Source: CADCWK01 sp035944555 (lineage in GTDB: Bacteria > Chloroflexota > Chloroflexia > Thermomicrobiales > UBA6265). Taken from it: 64,000 bases of DNA. This document shows, piece after piece, positions 40,473 through 49,385 of the stretch. The notes under the pieces were generated by a model. That model saw nothing but the letters and a program-made list of their open reading frames with translations. It did not search any database and had not been told where the DNA came from. The stretch lies in NCBI GenBank assembly GCA_035944555.1, contig DASZAY010000009.1, forward strand, positions 1-64,000. Direction: 5' to 3'. Positions within the stretch are counted from its first letter, which is position 1, and each line of letters opens with the position of its first letter. Both the position numbers and the translations under genes were made by a program.

Positions 40473-41117
40473 ATGGCCCGGGTCGATGTCGTCCGAGGAA
40501 TCGAGGAGAGTGGGGTCGTGGCCGTCGTCCGGCTGGACGACCTGAGCGATGCCGTCAACGTGGCGAAGGCCCTCGCGGCTGGCGGCGTACGGGGCGTGGA
40601 GTACACCTTCACCAACCCGAAGGCGGCCGAAGCGATCGCCGCGGCACGGGAGGTCCTCGGTGACGAGGTGCTCGTCGGCGCCGGAAGCGTCCTCGATGGG
40701 GAGACGGCCCGGATCGCCATCCTCGCCGGCGCCCAGTTCGTCGTCACGCCGACGACCCGAGTCGAGACGATCCAGCTCTGCACCCGCTACGCCATCCCGG
40801 TGATGAGCGGTGCCTTCACGCCGACCGAGATCCTGACCGCGTGGGAGGCCGGGGCCTCGATGGTCAAGGTCTTCCCGGCGTCGGTCGGCGGTCCCGGCTA
40901 TCTCAAGGACGTCCTCGGGCCGCTCCCGCAGATCAAGCTGATCCCGACCGGCGGTGTCTCGGCCGACAACGCTGGCGCGTTCATCGCCGCGGGCGCGCGG
41001 GCAGTCGCGCTCGGCTCATCGCTCGTCGATCCGAAGCTGGTCGCCGCCGGGGCGTGGTCAGAGTTGACGGCCCGCGCGCAGGCCGTCAGTGACGCCGTGG
41101 CGGCCGCCCGCTCGTAG
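40473..41117 (+). CDS. eda: KDPG/KHG aldolase
   Basis: A 214-residue class I aldolase that splits 2-keto-3-deoxy-6-phosphogluconate (Entner-Doudoroff) or 4-hydroxy-2-oxoglutarate. ATG with GGGAG 6 nt upstream. The Schiff-base lysine is in MVKVFPASVGGP (~133), the catalytic Glu in GGVRGVEYTFTNP (~45), and the phosphate site in LIPTGGVSADN. No edd or kinase is beside it, so which substrate applies is unclear. It is transcribed alone, with a terminator. Confidence 0.92.
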   Translation: MARVDVVRGIEESGVVAVVRLDDLSDAVNVAKALAAGGVRGVEYTFTNPKAAEAIAAAREVLGDEVLVGAGSVLDGETARIAILAGAQFVVTPTTRVETIQLCTRYAIPVMSGAFTPTEILTAWEAGASMVKVFPASVGGPGYLKDVLGPLPQIKLIPTGGVSADNAGAFIAAGARAVALGSSLVDPKLVAAGAWSELTARAQAVSDAVAAARS

Positions 41118-41140
41118 CGATCGAACATCGGCTATCTCAG

Positions 41141-41174
41141 AACGGCCCCTCCCGGCAGACCGGGAGGGGCCGTT
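41141..41174 (+). terminator. Terminator of eda
   Basis: AACGGCCCCTCCCGG and its exact complement (15 bp) with a 4-nt loop, 24 bases after the stop. Confidence 0.75.
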
Positions 41175-41242
41175 GCGTTCACTCGACCTTCGCTTGTCGT
41201 GGGGTATGGGAGGGGGAGGTCACCAGGAGGGCGACCCGAGGT

Positions 41243-41962
41243 CTACGCGAGCGTGAGGTCTTCCCGGCGGATCGCCACGGTAATCTCCTCAGTCAGGCTT
41301 GCCATCGCCGTCGACCAGTCGCCCGCGAGGAGCCACTCGCCCCGCTCGATCAGGTCGTCCGCCTTGCCCGGCGCCGTCGAGATGTAGCGAACGACGCCGT
41401 CACGGTCGATGTACATGTGGGTCGGGAAGTTCCGCGTGTCCCAGGTCGAGCCGAAGATCGTCAGGTCCGGGATGTTGTAGACCGGGAACGTCGCGCCGTT
41501 GGCATCGGCGAATGTTTTGGACTGGTCCCACGTCTCCTTGGCGCTGATCGCGAGCAGGACCACGCCCTGCGGCTCGAGCGCCCGGTAGGCCGCTTCGATC
41601 TCCGGGAACTCCGCCTGGCACGGCGGACACCAACTGCCCCAGAAGTTGATCCAGACCGGTTGTCCCCGGTACTGGCTCAGGAAGGACGTCTGCCCGTTCG
41701 CGCCGAGGAACCCCAGGGTCGGGGCCTGCTCGCCGACCTTGGGCAGGTACTGCCGCGAGATACCACCCGTCCCGATGTCGGCCATGCCGAGTCGTCCACC
41801 GGCCAGCCAGGCGCCGGCGACGATCGCGACCGCCAGGACGAGGCTCACGACGACCTGCGTCCGGGAGAGGACGCGGCCCTTGGGAACAGTCAGTTCGTCG
41901 AGACGAACCTCTTCCCGCGTCATGGGGCGGTTCGGGGTCGATTCAGGGCGCTGGGCGGGCAT
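41243..41962 (-). CDS. TlpA/ResA-like thiol-disulfide oxidoreductase
   Basis: A 239-residue membrane-anchored thioredoxin. One helix (~36-56) anchors it, with the redox domain outside. The active site is WCPPC (C112, C115) in PVWINFWGSWCPPCQAEFPE; cis-Pro lies in FPTHMYIDRDG. It is last in the ccdA-resB-ccsA-tlpA operon and probably reduces apocytochrome c cysteines before heme ligation, with electrons from CcdA. The role rests on the operon. No clear ribosome-binding site precedes the chosen ATG. Confidence 0.9.
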   Translation of the reverse strand: MPAQRPESTPNRPMTREEVRLDELTVPKGRVLSRTQVVVSLVLAVAIVAGAWLAGGRLGMADIGTGGISRQYLPKVGEQAPTLGFLGANGQTSFLSQYRGQPVWINFWGSWCPPCQAEFPEIEAAYRALEPQGVVLLAISAKETWDQSKTFADANGATFPVYNIPDLTIFGSTWDTRNFPTHMYIDRDGVVRYISTAPGKADDLIERGEWLLAGDWSTAMASLTEEITVAIRREDLTLA

Positions 41963-41997
41963 CGGGTCGTCCGTCGAGGGTCAGGCGCTGGGTACGC

Positions 41998-42903
41998 CTA
42001 GACTCCGCCGTAGGCGTGCAGGCCGTCGAAGAGGTAGTTGCCGTAGTAGACGAACAGCATGGCGAAGAAGCCGACGATCAGGATCCAGGCGCTGCCACGA
42101 CCCCGGATGCCACGCAGCGTCCGCGTATGCAGGTAGACCCCGTAGACCAGCCAGAGGAACAGCGCAGCCGTCTCCTTCGGGTCCCACTGCCAGTAGGCAC
42201 CCCAGGCGTCGTTGGCCCAGATCGCGCCGAGGATCAGCGTCATGGTCAGCAGGGGGAATCCGATCGTCACCGACCGGTAGCCGAGGTCGTCGAGCAGGTC
42301 GGCGGACGGCAGCCAGGTGAACCGCTTGCGCTCGCCGATCAGGTACAGCACGGCCGCGCCGAAGGCGACGGAGAACGCGGCGTAGGCGGCGATCGCCGAG
42401 CCGACGTGGAACCACATGATCGGGGCGCTCTGCAGCGCCGGGATCACCGGGTTGACCTCGCGCATCCACGCCGGAAGGGACCAGATGTACAGGGCCATCA
42501 GGAGCGCGACCGGGATGACGATGGCGCCGACCTGGCGGACCCGGTAGTAGCGCTCCATCAGCATGTAGATCAGCGCCAGGGCGAAGACGAAGATCAGGCT
42601 GAAGTCGTACATGTTGGTCGGGCCGTGGCGGGTGGCCGAGAACCGGAAGAGGACCGCCATACCCTGGAACAACACGGCGAACCAGCCGAGCGTCGTGGCG
42701 AACCGGCCGAACGCCAGCGGGGCCGGGCCGGTCCCGAGGCTGGTCACGCTCGACGTCATCCCTTGGCCACCGGCGGTCTGGACCTGACCGCGGGCGATGC
42801 GGAGAAAGCCCACGCCAAAGGCGATGTAGCAGATCGTTGCACCGATGAGGGCCAGGGTCGTCGCCGTGAAGAAGTAGAAGGACAGCCGGACGAGTGTGTC
42901 CAT
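41998..42903 (-). CDS. ccsA: Cytochrome c biogenesis protein CcsA/ResC
   Basis: A 301-residue integral membrane protein of the HCP family. About eight helices. The tryptophan-rich heme-handling motif is seen as WGAYWQWDPKETAAL near 230, with conserved histidines at MWFHVGSAIAAY and VYLHTRTLRG. With ResB it forms the System II synthetase that exports heme and attaches it to CXXCH. GGAG lies 9 nt before the ATG. It is 36 bases before tlpA. Confidence 0.93.
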   Translation of the reverse strand: MDTLVRLSFYFFTATTLALIGATICYIAFGVGFLRIARGQVQTAGGQGMTSSVTSLGTGPAPLAFGRFATTLGWFAVLFQGMAVLFRFSATRHGPTNMYDFSLIFVFALALIYMLMERYYRVRQVGAIVIPVALLMALYIWSLPAWMREVNPVIPALQSAPIMWFHVGSAIAAYAAFSVAFGAAVLYLIGERKRFTWLPSADLLDDLGYRSVTIGFPLLTMTLILGAIWANDAWGAYWQWDPKETAALFLWLVYGVYLHTRTLRGIRGRGSAWILIVGFFAMLFVYYGNYLFDGLHAYGGV

Positions 42904-43038
42904 GGGCGCGGTCTCCGGATGATGTGATCGCCCGTGGGGCAGATGGTTCGGGGGCAGGACCGGTACCGGAAGTATACGTCCGGGCTCCCTGGGGCAACCG
43001 TCGCGCGGTGACCGGATGCCGGACGCCGGGCAGGGTCC

Positions 43039-44538
43039 TTAGGCGATCGACGCCGGCCCGGCCGAACGGTCGGGCTCGTCGCGAATGGTGACGGCGGTCC
43101 CGGTGGCGTCGCGGAAGGCCTCCAGGAGCAGGACGAAGTCGCGCTTGCCGCTCCAGTCCCTCCGGGCGAGCGGGGCGATCAGGAGGGCCGAGCGATTAGC
43201 CCCGACCGGCGAGACGATCGCGCGAATCCGGCGGTGCGGGAAGTAGAAGATGGCGATCAGCCCGCCGACTCCGAGCACTGCCGCGGCGCCAAACAGCCAG
43301 AGCGCCGGGTAATAGGCGATCTGCAGCACCGAATACGTTCCGTACCGCTGGAAGGTCACGACCAGGTCCCCGAAGTTCGTCGGCTGGTTCGGAGTGATCA
43401 CGGCGGTCGGCGTCACGGTGCCGGGGAAGTCCGGCGATCGGGCCTGGATGTAGATCTCCTGCGACGCCAGCCCCATCGTGTCCAGTTCCGGCTGGTTCTC
43501 GGGGTCGCGGTCGGAGGCGATGATGTTCAGGGTGTAGTTGGTGCCGGGAACGGCCAGAAGGCCAGCCGGCGCGTCCGGGTTGTCGGACGCCTGGTACTCG
43601 CCCAGAGTCACCGCCCCGGTGTAGAGCTCGTTGCCGACCCGGTCGGTCACCAGCAGGGAGACGTTGTAGCCGAACCCTGACTGGTACAGCGTCACCCCGC
43701 CGGCTTCGAGCGGATGGTTGGGCTGGACCGAGCCACTGACCAGCTCGTCGTCGCCGTCGAAGACCGTCACGTCACTGCGGTATTCCGCCGGCGTGCCGTC
43801 CGCGTAATAGACGTCGGTGAAGCGATTCAGCCGCACGCTGAGATCCGAGTCGTTGCCGACCGCAACCGTCTGCCCCTCGGCGACGACGAACTGGAGGTCC
43901 CGAAAGCCGAACTGGGTGACGAGGATCCCGCCGATGACCACCATGACCAGCGCGATGTGGAACGGGAACGTCCCGAGCTTGCCCCAGCGGTTGCGATCGG
44001 CGTAGACATGGACGTCCTCGCCGACCTGCTCGGTGACGACGCGATACCGGCGCCGCTTAAGCGTCTGCGTCAGGTCAGCGAGCAACGCCTGGACCGGCGT
44101 GTCGGCCTGCGTGGTGGCATGCGGGGCGGTCCCGCGGAGAAAGCCCCGTGTCGTCGTGATGGTCGGCCGGACGATCGTCGCCCACAGCCCCGGAATCCGG
44201 TTGAGCATCCCGCCGATGATGATGCCGATGGCGATCATCGCCATCGTGGCGGCGTAGAGACCGGAGCCGAAGGTATTCCAGCCGTACCAGGCGTCGACCA
44301 GTGGCTGCAGAGCGGGGACGGCTTCGCCGATGTGCTCCGGTACGACACTCCCGCGGAGCGTGCCGATCAGCGTGAGCAGCGTCAGGAACCCGATCATCCA
44401 GATCGCGACGCGGACGGAGGCGAAGAATCGCCAGACCGACCCGACGATCAGATCGAATGGGCCCTCGGCGGCGCGTCGCCTGGCGCGGGTGGGGCGGTCG
44501 CCGGTGGTCGGGGTGGGCTGGTTGGGAACGTCGACCAC
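43039..44538 (-). CDS. resB: Cytochrome c biogenesis protein ResB
   Basis: A 499-residue membrane partner of CcsA. The GTG start has GGAG 8 nt upstream. Three helices near the N-terminus (WMIGFLTLLTLIGTLRG, MAMIAIGIIIGGML, FHIALVMVVIGGILVTQFG) precede a large external domain, with a final helix (ALWLFGAAAVLGVGGLIAIF). ResB signatures: FASVRVAIWMIGFLTLLTLI and ADRNRWGKLGTFPFHIALV. The CcsA gene follows 135 bases downstream. Confidence 0.93.
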   Translation of the reverse strand: MVDVPNQPTPTTGDRPTRARRRAAEGPFDLIVGSVWRFFASVRVAIWMIGFLTLLTLIGTLRGSVVPEHIGEAVPALQPLVDAWYGWNTFGSGLYAATMAMIAIGIIIGGMLNRIPGLWATIVRPTITTTRGFLRGTAPHATTQADTPVQALLADLTQTLKRRRYRVVTEQVGEDVHVYADRNRWGKLGTFPFHIALVMVVIGGILVTQFGFRDLQFVVAEGQTVAVGNDSDLSVRLNRFTDVYYADGTPAEYRSDVTVFDGDDELVSGSVQPNHPLEAGGVTLYQSGFGYNVSLLVTDRVGNELYTGAVTLGEYQASDNPDAPAGLLAVPGTNYTLNIIASDRDPENQPELDTMGLASQEIYIQARSPDFPGTVTPTAVITPNQPTNFGDLVVTFQRYGTYSVLQIAYYPALWLFGAAAVLGVGGLIAIFYFPHRRIRAIVSPVGANRSALLIAPLARRDWSGKRDFVLLLEAFRDATGTAVTIRDEPDRSAGPASIA

Positions 44539-44590
44539 GGGCGGTCTCCGGGTGAAGTCGTGGCTGCGACGGAGGTGCGAATGGGGCTGG

Positions 44591-45349
44591 TTAGACGGTC
44601 GGTTCCCAGGGCAGCCATGGGGCCGCGCGAACGATCTCGACGAAGAGTCGCTCGTAGATCCCGAGCAGCATGATCGCCCCGACGCCGAGCATGATCGCGC
44701 CACTGACGGCGACGACCAAGCCCATCCGCCGGTTGATGGCCCGGATGACGGACTGGGACGAGCCAAACGTCGCGGCGATCAGCAGGAACGGGACGCCCAG
44801 TCCGAGACTGTAGACGACCAGTAGCCAGGCAGCCCGCCCGACATCGCCCGACGAGGCGGCCATGGTCAGGATGATTCCCAGGATCGGCCCGACGCACGGG
44901 GACCAGCCGGCACCGAACGCCAGCCCGATCATGAACGAGGACCCAACGCCGGCCGCCTGCTGGCCCGAAACGGTCCCGGTCTCGATCTGGCGCGTCCGGT
45001 CCAGGAACGGGATCCGGATCAGGCCGATCTGACGGAGGCCAATCAGGATCAGGAGAGCACCGCCGATCCGGACCAGCCATTGCCGGTACTCCACCACGAC
45101 ATCGGCCGTCGCGACCAGCGACCCGCCTGCCCCGAGCGCCACTCCCAGCAGGACGAAGACGACCGAGAAGCCGCCGATGTAAGCGAGGGCATTGGCGATA
45201 ATCGGCCCTCGGGCGACCGCGACATCCGGTGTGGCGGAGACCCCGGCGATCCGGGCGAGAAAGACCGGCACCAGCGGCAGCACGCAGGGCGAGGTGAACG
45301 AGAAGAGTCCCGCGACGAGAGCGGCAAGCCACGTTACGTCATCTGGCAT
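44591..45349 (-). CDS. ccdA: Thiol-disulfide electron carrier CcdA
   Basis: A 252-residue DsbD/CcdA-type protein with six membrane helices that moves electrons from cytoplasmic thioredoxin outward. The two redox cysteines are in SFTSPCVLPLVP (C22) and AGWSPCVGPILG (~152). It is first in the System II operon, 52 bases before resB, and would feed the TlpA-like protein at the end. No ribosome-binding site is obvious before the ATG. Confidence 0.94.
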   Translation of the reverse strand: MPDDVTWLAALVAGLFSFTSPCVLPLVPVFLARIAGVSATPDVAVARGPIIANALAYIGGFSVVFVLLGVALGAGGSLVATADVVVEYRQWLVRIGGALLILIGLRQIGLIRIPFLDRTRQIETGTVSGQQAAGVGSSFMIGLAFGAGWSPCVGPILGIILTMAASSGDVGRAAWLLVVYSLGLGVPFLLIAATFGSSQSVIRAINRRMGLVVAVSGAIMLGVGAIMLLGIYERLFVEIVRAAPWLPWEPTV

Positions 45350-45527
45350 GTGCGAACGGTAGTGCGTGGATAGGGGAAGGTCAATCTCTCATTGGAGGCC
45401 CGTAGGGACGCCGCGGCACCCATGCCTGACGCCCGTCCGGTATCGGGCGAATGACCGCAGAGGACAGCCAGATCGGGTAAAATGATAGACATAAACGTAG
45501 TACGAAAACACCCCTGACGGAGGACGA

Positions 45528-46370
45528 TTGACCGACCAGCCCCAAGCGTCCTCCACCTCCAGTGAGCCGGTCGCCCGCGTCCGTCCGCCGCTCAGTGAGC
45601 GGCTCTACCGGACCGAGGCGATCGTCCTCGGCAAGCTCAACCTGGGCGAGGCCGATCGTATCCTGACCATCTTCACTCCGCACTACGGCAAGGTCCGGGT
45701 CATCGCCAAGGGGGTGCGGAAAGCCCGGAGCAAGCTCGGGCCACACCTCGAGCTGTTCACCCGCTGCCAGTTGAACCTGACCCGTGGCCGTGACCTCGAC
45801 GTGGTCACCTCGGCGGAAACGCACGATGCCTACGTCACTCTAAGGGACGACCTGGATGTCCTCGGTCACGCCAGCCACATGGTCGAACTGGTCGCGCGGC
45901 TGACCGAAGACCGGCAGGAGCAGGAGCCGGTCTATGACCTGCTTCGTGGCTCGCTGCGCCTGCTGGCCGACGGGCTGGATCCGTTCGCAGTGACCAGGCA
46001 TTTCGAGTTCGCACTACTATCCGCCCTGGGCTACCGGCCGGAGCTGTATCGCTGCCTGAACTGCGACCGGCCCCTTGAGGCGGAGCTCAACCTGTTCAGC
46101 ATCAATCTCGGCGGCATGCTCTGCCCGGACTGCCGCGCCACCGATCCCCGCGCGGTCGGGCTCTCGCTCAACGCCCAGAAATATCTGCGCGAGATGGACC
46201 GTAACGGGCTGGTCAACGTGATCAAGCTGCGGCTGCCGCCGGACACCCAGCGCGAACTCGAGGCAGTCCTCGGTGGGTATCTGCGCCACCTGACCGAGCG
46301 GGATCTGACCAGCCTTGACGTCACCCGTGAGATCCGCCGATCCCTCGCCAGCCAGGTCCCGCCAGGCTAG
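45528..46370 (+). CDS. recO: DNA repair protein RecO
   Basis: A 280-residue recombination mediator that helps load RecA with RecR. The TTG start has GGAGGA about 5 nt upstream. OB domain ~25-105 (YRTEAIVLGKLNLGEADRIL, FTPHYGKVRVIAKGVRK), helical domain, and a Cys4 zinc knuckle CLNC...CPDC (~180-205). The stop overlaps that of the convergent trmD by a shared CTAG. Confidence 0.93.
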   Translation: MTDQPQASSTSSEPVARVRPPLSERLYRTEAIVLGKLNLGEADRILTIFTPHYGKVRVIAKGVRKARSKLGPHLELFTRCQLNLTRGRDLDVVTSAETHDAYVTLRDDLDVLGHASHMVELVARLTEDRQEQEPVYDLLRGSLRLLADGLDPFAVTRHFEFALLSALGYRPELYRCLNCDRPLEAELNLFSINLGGMLCPDCRATDPRAVGLSLNAQKYLREMDRNGLVNVIKLRLPPDTQRELEAVLGGYLRHLTERDLTSLDVTREIRRSLASQVPPG

Positions 46371-47167
46371 TCCTCGAAGCGCTGCTCCCTTGCGGTCAGC
46401 AGCTCTGCCGCGAGGTCTGCCTCTTTTGGCGTCAGTTCACCGTCGTCGAGTGTCCGTCGTAGGAGGTCCGGCCGCACCGCAGCGGTCCGTCGGATGGACT
46501 GCTCCCTGCGCCAGGCCGCGATCCGGGCGTGGTGCCCGCTGAGCAGGACATCGGGAATGCCCCGGCCGCGGAAGTTGGCCGGACGCGTGTAGTGGGGGTA
46601 TTCCACCAGCCCGTCCCCGAACGATTCCTGGGCAATGCTCTCGGCGTCGATCACGCCAGCGACCAGGCGGGAGACCGCGTCGATGATGACCATCGCCGGC
46701 AGCTCGCCGCCGGTCAGCACGTAGTCCCCGATCGTCACCGGCTCGGCGCCGATCTCCTCGATCGCCCGCTCGTCGATCCCTTCATAGTGACCGCAGATCA
46801 GCACGACCTGAGGGGCCGTCGCGAGCTCATGGGCCATCGCCTGGTCGAAGGGACGCCCGCCGGCCGCCATCAGCAGCACCCGCCGGCCCTCGATCACCGG
46901 GAGCGACTCGAACGCGTCGACCAGCGGTGGCGCCCGCAGCACCATCCCCGCTCCGCCGCCATAGGGCGTGTCGTCGGCCGTGCGGTGGCGGTCAGTTGTC
47001 CAGTCGCGCACGTCATGGACGGCGATCGCGATCCGCCCAGCCGCCTGGGCCCGCTTCAGGATGCTCTCCTGCATCGGGCTGGTGAACATCCCCGGGAACA
47101 GCGACAGCACGTCGAACCGGACTGCCGGCGATGGGGTCGTCTGGGGCGTGGCCCCGAGCTCATCCAC
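46367..47167 (-). CDS. trmD: tRNA (guanine-N1-)-methyltransferase TrmD
   Basis: A 266-residue SPOUT methyltransferase that makes m1G37. Signatures: FDVLSLFPGMFTSPMQESI, DDTPYGGGAGMVLR, the knot elements LICGHYEGIDERA and IGDYVLTGGELPAMVIIDAV, and SFGDGLVEYPHYTRP. Usual neighbours rimM, rpsP and rplS are missing. It overlaps the upstream HAD gene by 8 bases, so the two are co-translated. Confidence 0.96.
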   Translation of the reverse strand: MDELGATPQTTPSPAVRFDVLSLFPGMFTSPMQESILKRAQAAGRIAIAVHDVRDWTTDRHRTADDTPYGGGAGMVLRAPPLVDAFESLPVIEGRRVLLMAAGGRPFDQAMAHELATAPQVVLICGHYEGIDERAIEEIGAEPVTIGDYVLTGGELPAMVIIDAVSRLVAGVIDAESIAQESFGDGLVEYPHYTRPANFRGRGIPDVLLSGHHARIAAWRREQSIRRTAAVRPDLLRRTLDDGELTPKEADLAAELLTAREQRFED

Positions 47168-47912
47168 GGGCGGCCGCCTCGCAGGCGAGTTCGAGCAGGG
47201 CCGGCCCGGCGTCGACGAGATCGTCGAGAATCAGGTCGGCCAGGATTTCCATCGGCGGCATGCGGGTGCCTCGCACCCAGGCCGTAGTGACGCCCAGTTG
47301 CCGCGGCGACACGACGTCGAAGTCGTGCGAGTCACCCACGTGCAGGACCTGTCCAGGTGTCGTCCCGAGGCGTTCGGCGGACAGCCGATAGATGGACGGG
47401 TCGGATTTGTAGAACCCGGCCTCGGCCGAGGTCAGGACGTCGCTGAACAGCTCGCGGATCCCGAAGCGGGTCAGCGTCCAGTCGAGGAACGGGGTGTAGA
47501 CGGCCGACGAGACCACCCCGAGCGTCACGCCGGCGTCCGCGAGATAGCGGACCGCTTCGATCGCGCCGTCCCTGGGCGTGACGTCGTTGTCGAACGTGGC
47601 GCGCATCAACTCATCAACGCCGTCGTGGAGGTCCGCGTCCGTCGCGGCAATACCGAGTCCCGGCAGCACGGACCGGAGGCAGGCGACGGCATCCTGCTCG
47701 ATTCCGGATTCCTTGATCTCGGCCCTGAGTCCGGCATAGAGCGCTCGCCCCTCGGACTTCGTCTCCTCGTCGGGCAGCGGGTGCCCGTGCCGGGCAGCGT
47801 GCCAATCGAGGAAGGCGGGGACCAGCTGGCGGATCTCCAGCTGGAACCAGCGATCGCACTGAGCCAGGGTATCGTGGAAGTCAAATGTGACGGTGATGGG
47901 AACAGTGTCCAC
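47160..47912 (-). CDS. HAD-superfamily hydrolase
   Basis: A 250-residue cytoplasmic phosphatase-like protein. The GTG start has GGGAG 5 nt upstream. HAD motif I is FDFHDTLAQ (nucleophile D, with His instead of the common Asp two residues on), motif II GVVSSAVYT, motif III KSDPSIYRLSAERLG and motif IV HVGDSHDFDVVSPRQLG. A helical cap lies between motifs I and II. The FHDT variant is unusual and may affect general acid catalysis. It is co-transcribed with trmD; the substrate is unknown. Confidence 0.85.
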   Translation of the reverse strand: MDTVPITVTFDFHDTLAQCDRWFQLEIRQLVPAFLDWHAARHGHPLPDEETKSEGRALYAGLRAEIKESGIEQDAVACLRSVLPGLGIAATDADLHDGVDELMRATFDNDVTPRDGAIEAVRYLADAGVTLGVVSSAVYTPFLDWTLTRFGIRELFSDVLTSAEAGFYKSDPSIYRLSAERLGTTPGQVLHVGDSHDFDVVSPRQLGVTTAWVRGTRMPPMEILADLILDDLVDAGPALLELACEAAARG

Positions 47913-48180
47913 GCGACTCCCAACCGTGTGTAAATGGGGACGCCGCTCCGGCCCCCTGCAGGCCCGGACGGTAGCACCGACCGCGACTGCGCGGCAACGC
48001 CAGGTTGGGATCACCGGCGGGCGGTTCCCGGATAGCAGGTCATGCACCGGTGGCATCGACTGCTTATGAGCCTGTTGCGGCTCTCATTAACTCCAGGGCC
48101 AGCGTTGCGCCGTGAACCATAGCCGGGCACTCTTCGGGTGTTGCCCTGTGCGCTGGCAGGGCGGGAGGACGGGAGCCATC

Positions 48181-48891
48181 GTGGACGTCGCCATCGAGAT
48201 CGCTGTCGCCAAGACCCACAAGTACGCCAGCCGGGAGAGTGGCGACACCGTCGAGGTGGTGGAGCGGCCGGGCGGCGGGCTGACGCTGGTCATGGTCGAC
48301 GGGCAGGGCAGCGGCCGCGGGGCGCGGGACATCAGCCAGATGCTCGTTTCCCGGGCGCTCGGGCTGATCAAGGACGGTGTCCGGGATGGCGTCGTGGCCC
48401 GGTCCCTGAACGATGTCCTGTTCGCTCAGCGCCATGGCAAGGTTTCCGCGGCGCTCGATCTCGTCTCGGTCGACCTGCTCGCCGGCGAGGTCGTCGTGAC
48501 GCGGCAGGGGAGTGCCGGCGCGGTTGTCCGCCACGGCGACTGGTCCGAGGCGATCGCCGGTGAGGCCGCTCCGCTGGGCCGGTACGCCCGGACGCGACCC
48601 GATATCGCGCAGTACCCGCTGGAAGCGGGCCTGACGGTGGTGGTCGTCTCCGATGGCATCTCGGGCTCGGGTCGGAAAGCCGGACATGCTCCCTTCGAGC
48701 TTGAGAGCTTTCTGATCGACATCGATCCGGACGCCGAAACCCAGGCCGTCGCCGATGCCGTTCTCGATGCGGCCCGGACTCGTGATGGCGGGTTGCCGGG
48801 CGACGATTCGACCGTCGGTGTCGTTCGCTTGGTCCCGCTACCGGACCCGGACTCGGTCCGCCGGATGTCCGTCCGTCTTCCAATTGTCTGA
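48181..48891 (+). CDS. SpoIIE-type PP2C protein phosphatase
   Basis: A 236-residue stand-alone serine phosphatase. The GTG start has GGGAG 5-6 nt upstream; longer frames are non-native. PP2C metal-site motifs: GGGLTLVMVDGQGSG, VVVVSDGISGSG and GLPGDDSTVGVVRL. Such proteins counter anti-sigma kinases (RsbX/RsbU type). No RsbV/W partner is in the window. The next gene on the strand, 65 bases on, is a small P-loop protein. Confidence 0.82.
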   Translation: MDVAIEIAVAKTHKYASRESGDTVEVVERPGGGLTLVMVDGQGSGRGARDISQMLVSRALGLIKDGVRDGVVARSLNDVLFAQRHGKVSAALDLVSVDLLAGEVVVTRQGSAGAVVRHGDWSEAIAGEAAPLGRYARTRPDIAQYPLEAGLTVVVVSDGISGSGRKAGHAPFELESFLIDIDPDAETQAVADAVLDAARTRDGGLPGDDSTVGVVRLVPLPDPDSVRRMSVRLPIV

Positions 48892-48956
48892 CGCCAGCTC
48901 CAACGATCGATCGCATACCATTCGGTAACCATTGACCGCATCCGGGGAGGACACCC

Positions 48957-49385
48957 ATGGAGGACTCAGGCACCACCGCGCGTAGGTCGACCGGGACCGC
49001 TGGCGGCATCGTCATCATCGGTACGTGCGCGTCCGGGAAATCGACCCTGGCCGATAACCTCCGGACCCTCGGCTACGACGCCCAGGTCGTCGCGCAGGAG
49101 CACAGCGATATCGGGCAGCTCTGGGCTCGGACAGGCCCGTCCGTGGTGATCGCACTGGAGAGCAGCCTGGAGACGATCCGGTCCCGCCGGGGACCGCGCT
49201 GGTCGTCGACCGTCTACGAGCGACAACGGCGGCGCCTGGCCCCGGCGATGCACGCTGCGACGGTCGTGATCGATACCGGCACGACGTCACCCATGGCGAC
49301 CCTGGCGGCAGCGGCTTCGGCGATCCGGGCGGCCGGCGTGCTCCCCGGCTCGGCGCCCGGCCGTTCCCCGGCTTCACCGTCCTAG
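48957..49385 (+). CDS. Small P-loop NTPase
   Basis: A 142-residue protein with Walker A GTCASGKST (~22-30) preceded by GGIVII, as in AAA/nucleoside-kinase-like P-loop proteins. The layout (ADNLRTLGYDAQVVAQEHSD, VVIALESSLETIRSRRGPRW) resembles adenylate-kinase-like or shikimate-kinase-like folds but is shorter, with no lid or second catalytic motif that I can name. Its C-terminus overlaps the convergent LON-domain gene by 4 bases. Possible partner of the phosphatase gene before it; no function assigned. Confidence 0.7.
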   Translation: MEDSGTTARRSTGTAGGIVIIGTCASGKSTLADNLRTLGYDAQVVAQEHSDIGQLWARTGPSVVIALESSLETIRSRRGPRWSSTVYERQRRRLAPAMHAATVVIDTGTTSPMATLAAAASAIRAAGVLPGSAPGRSPASPS

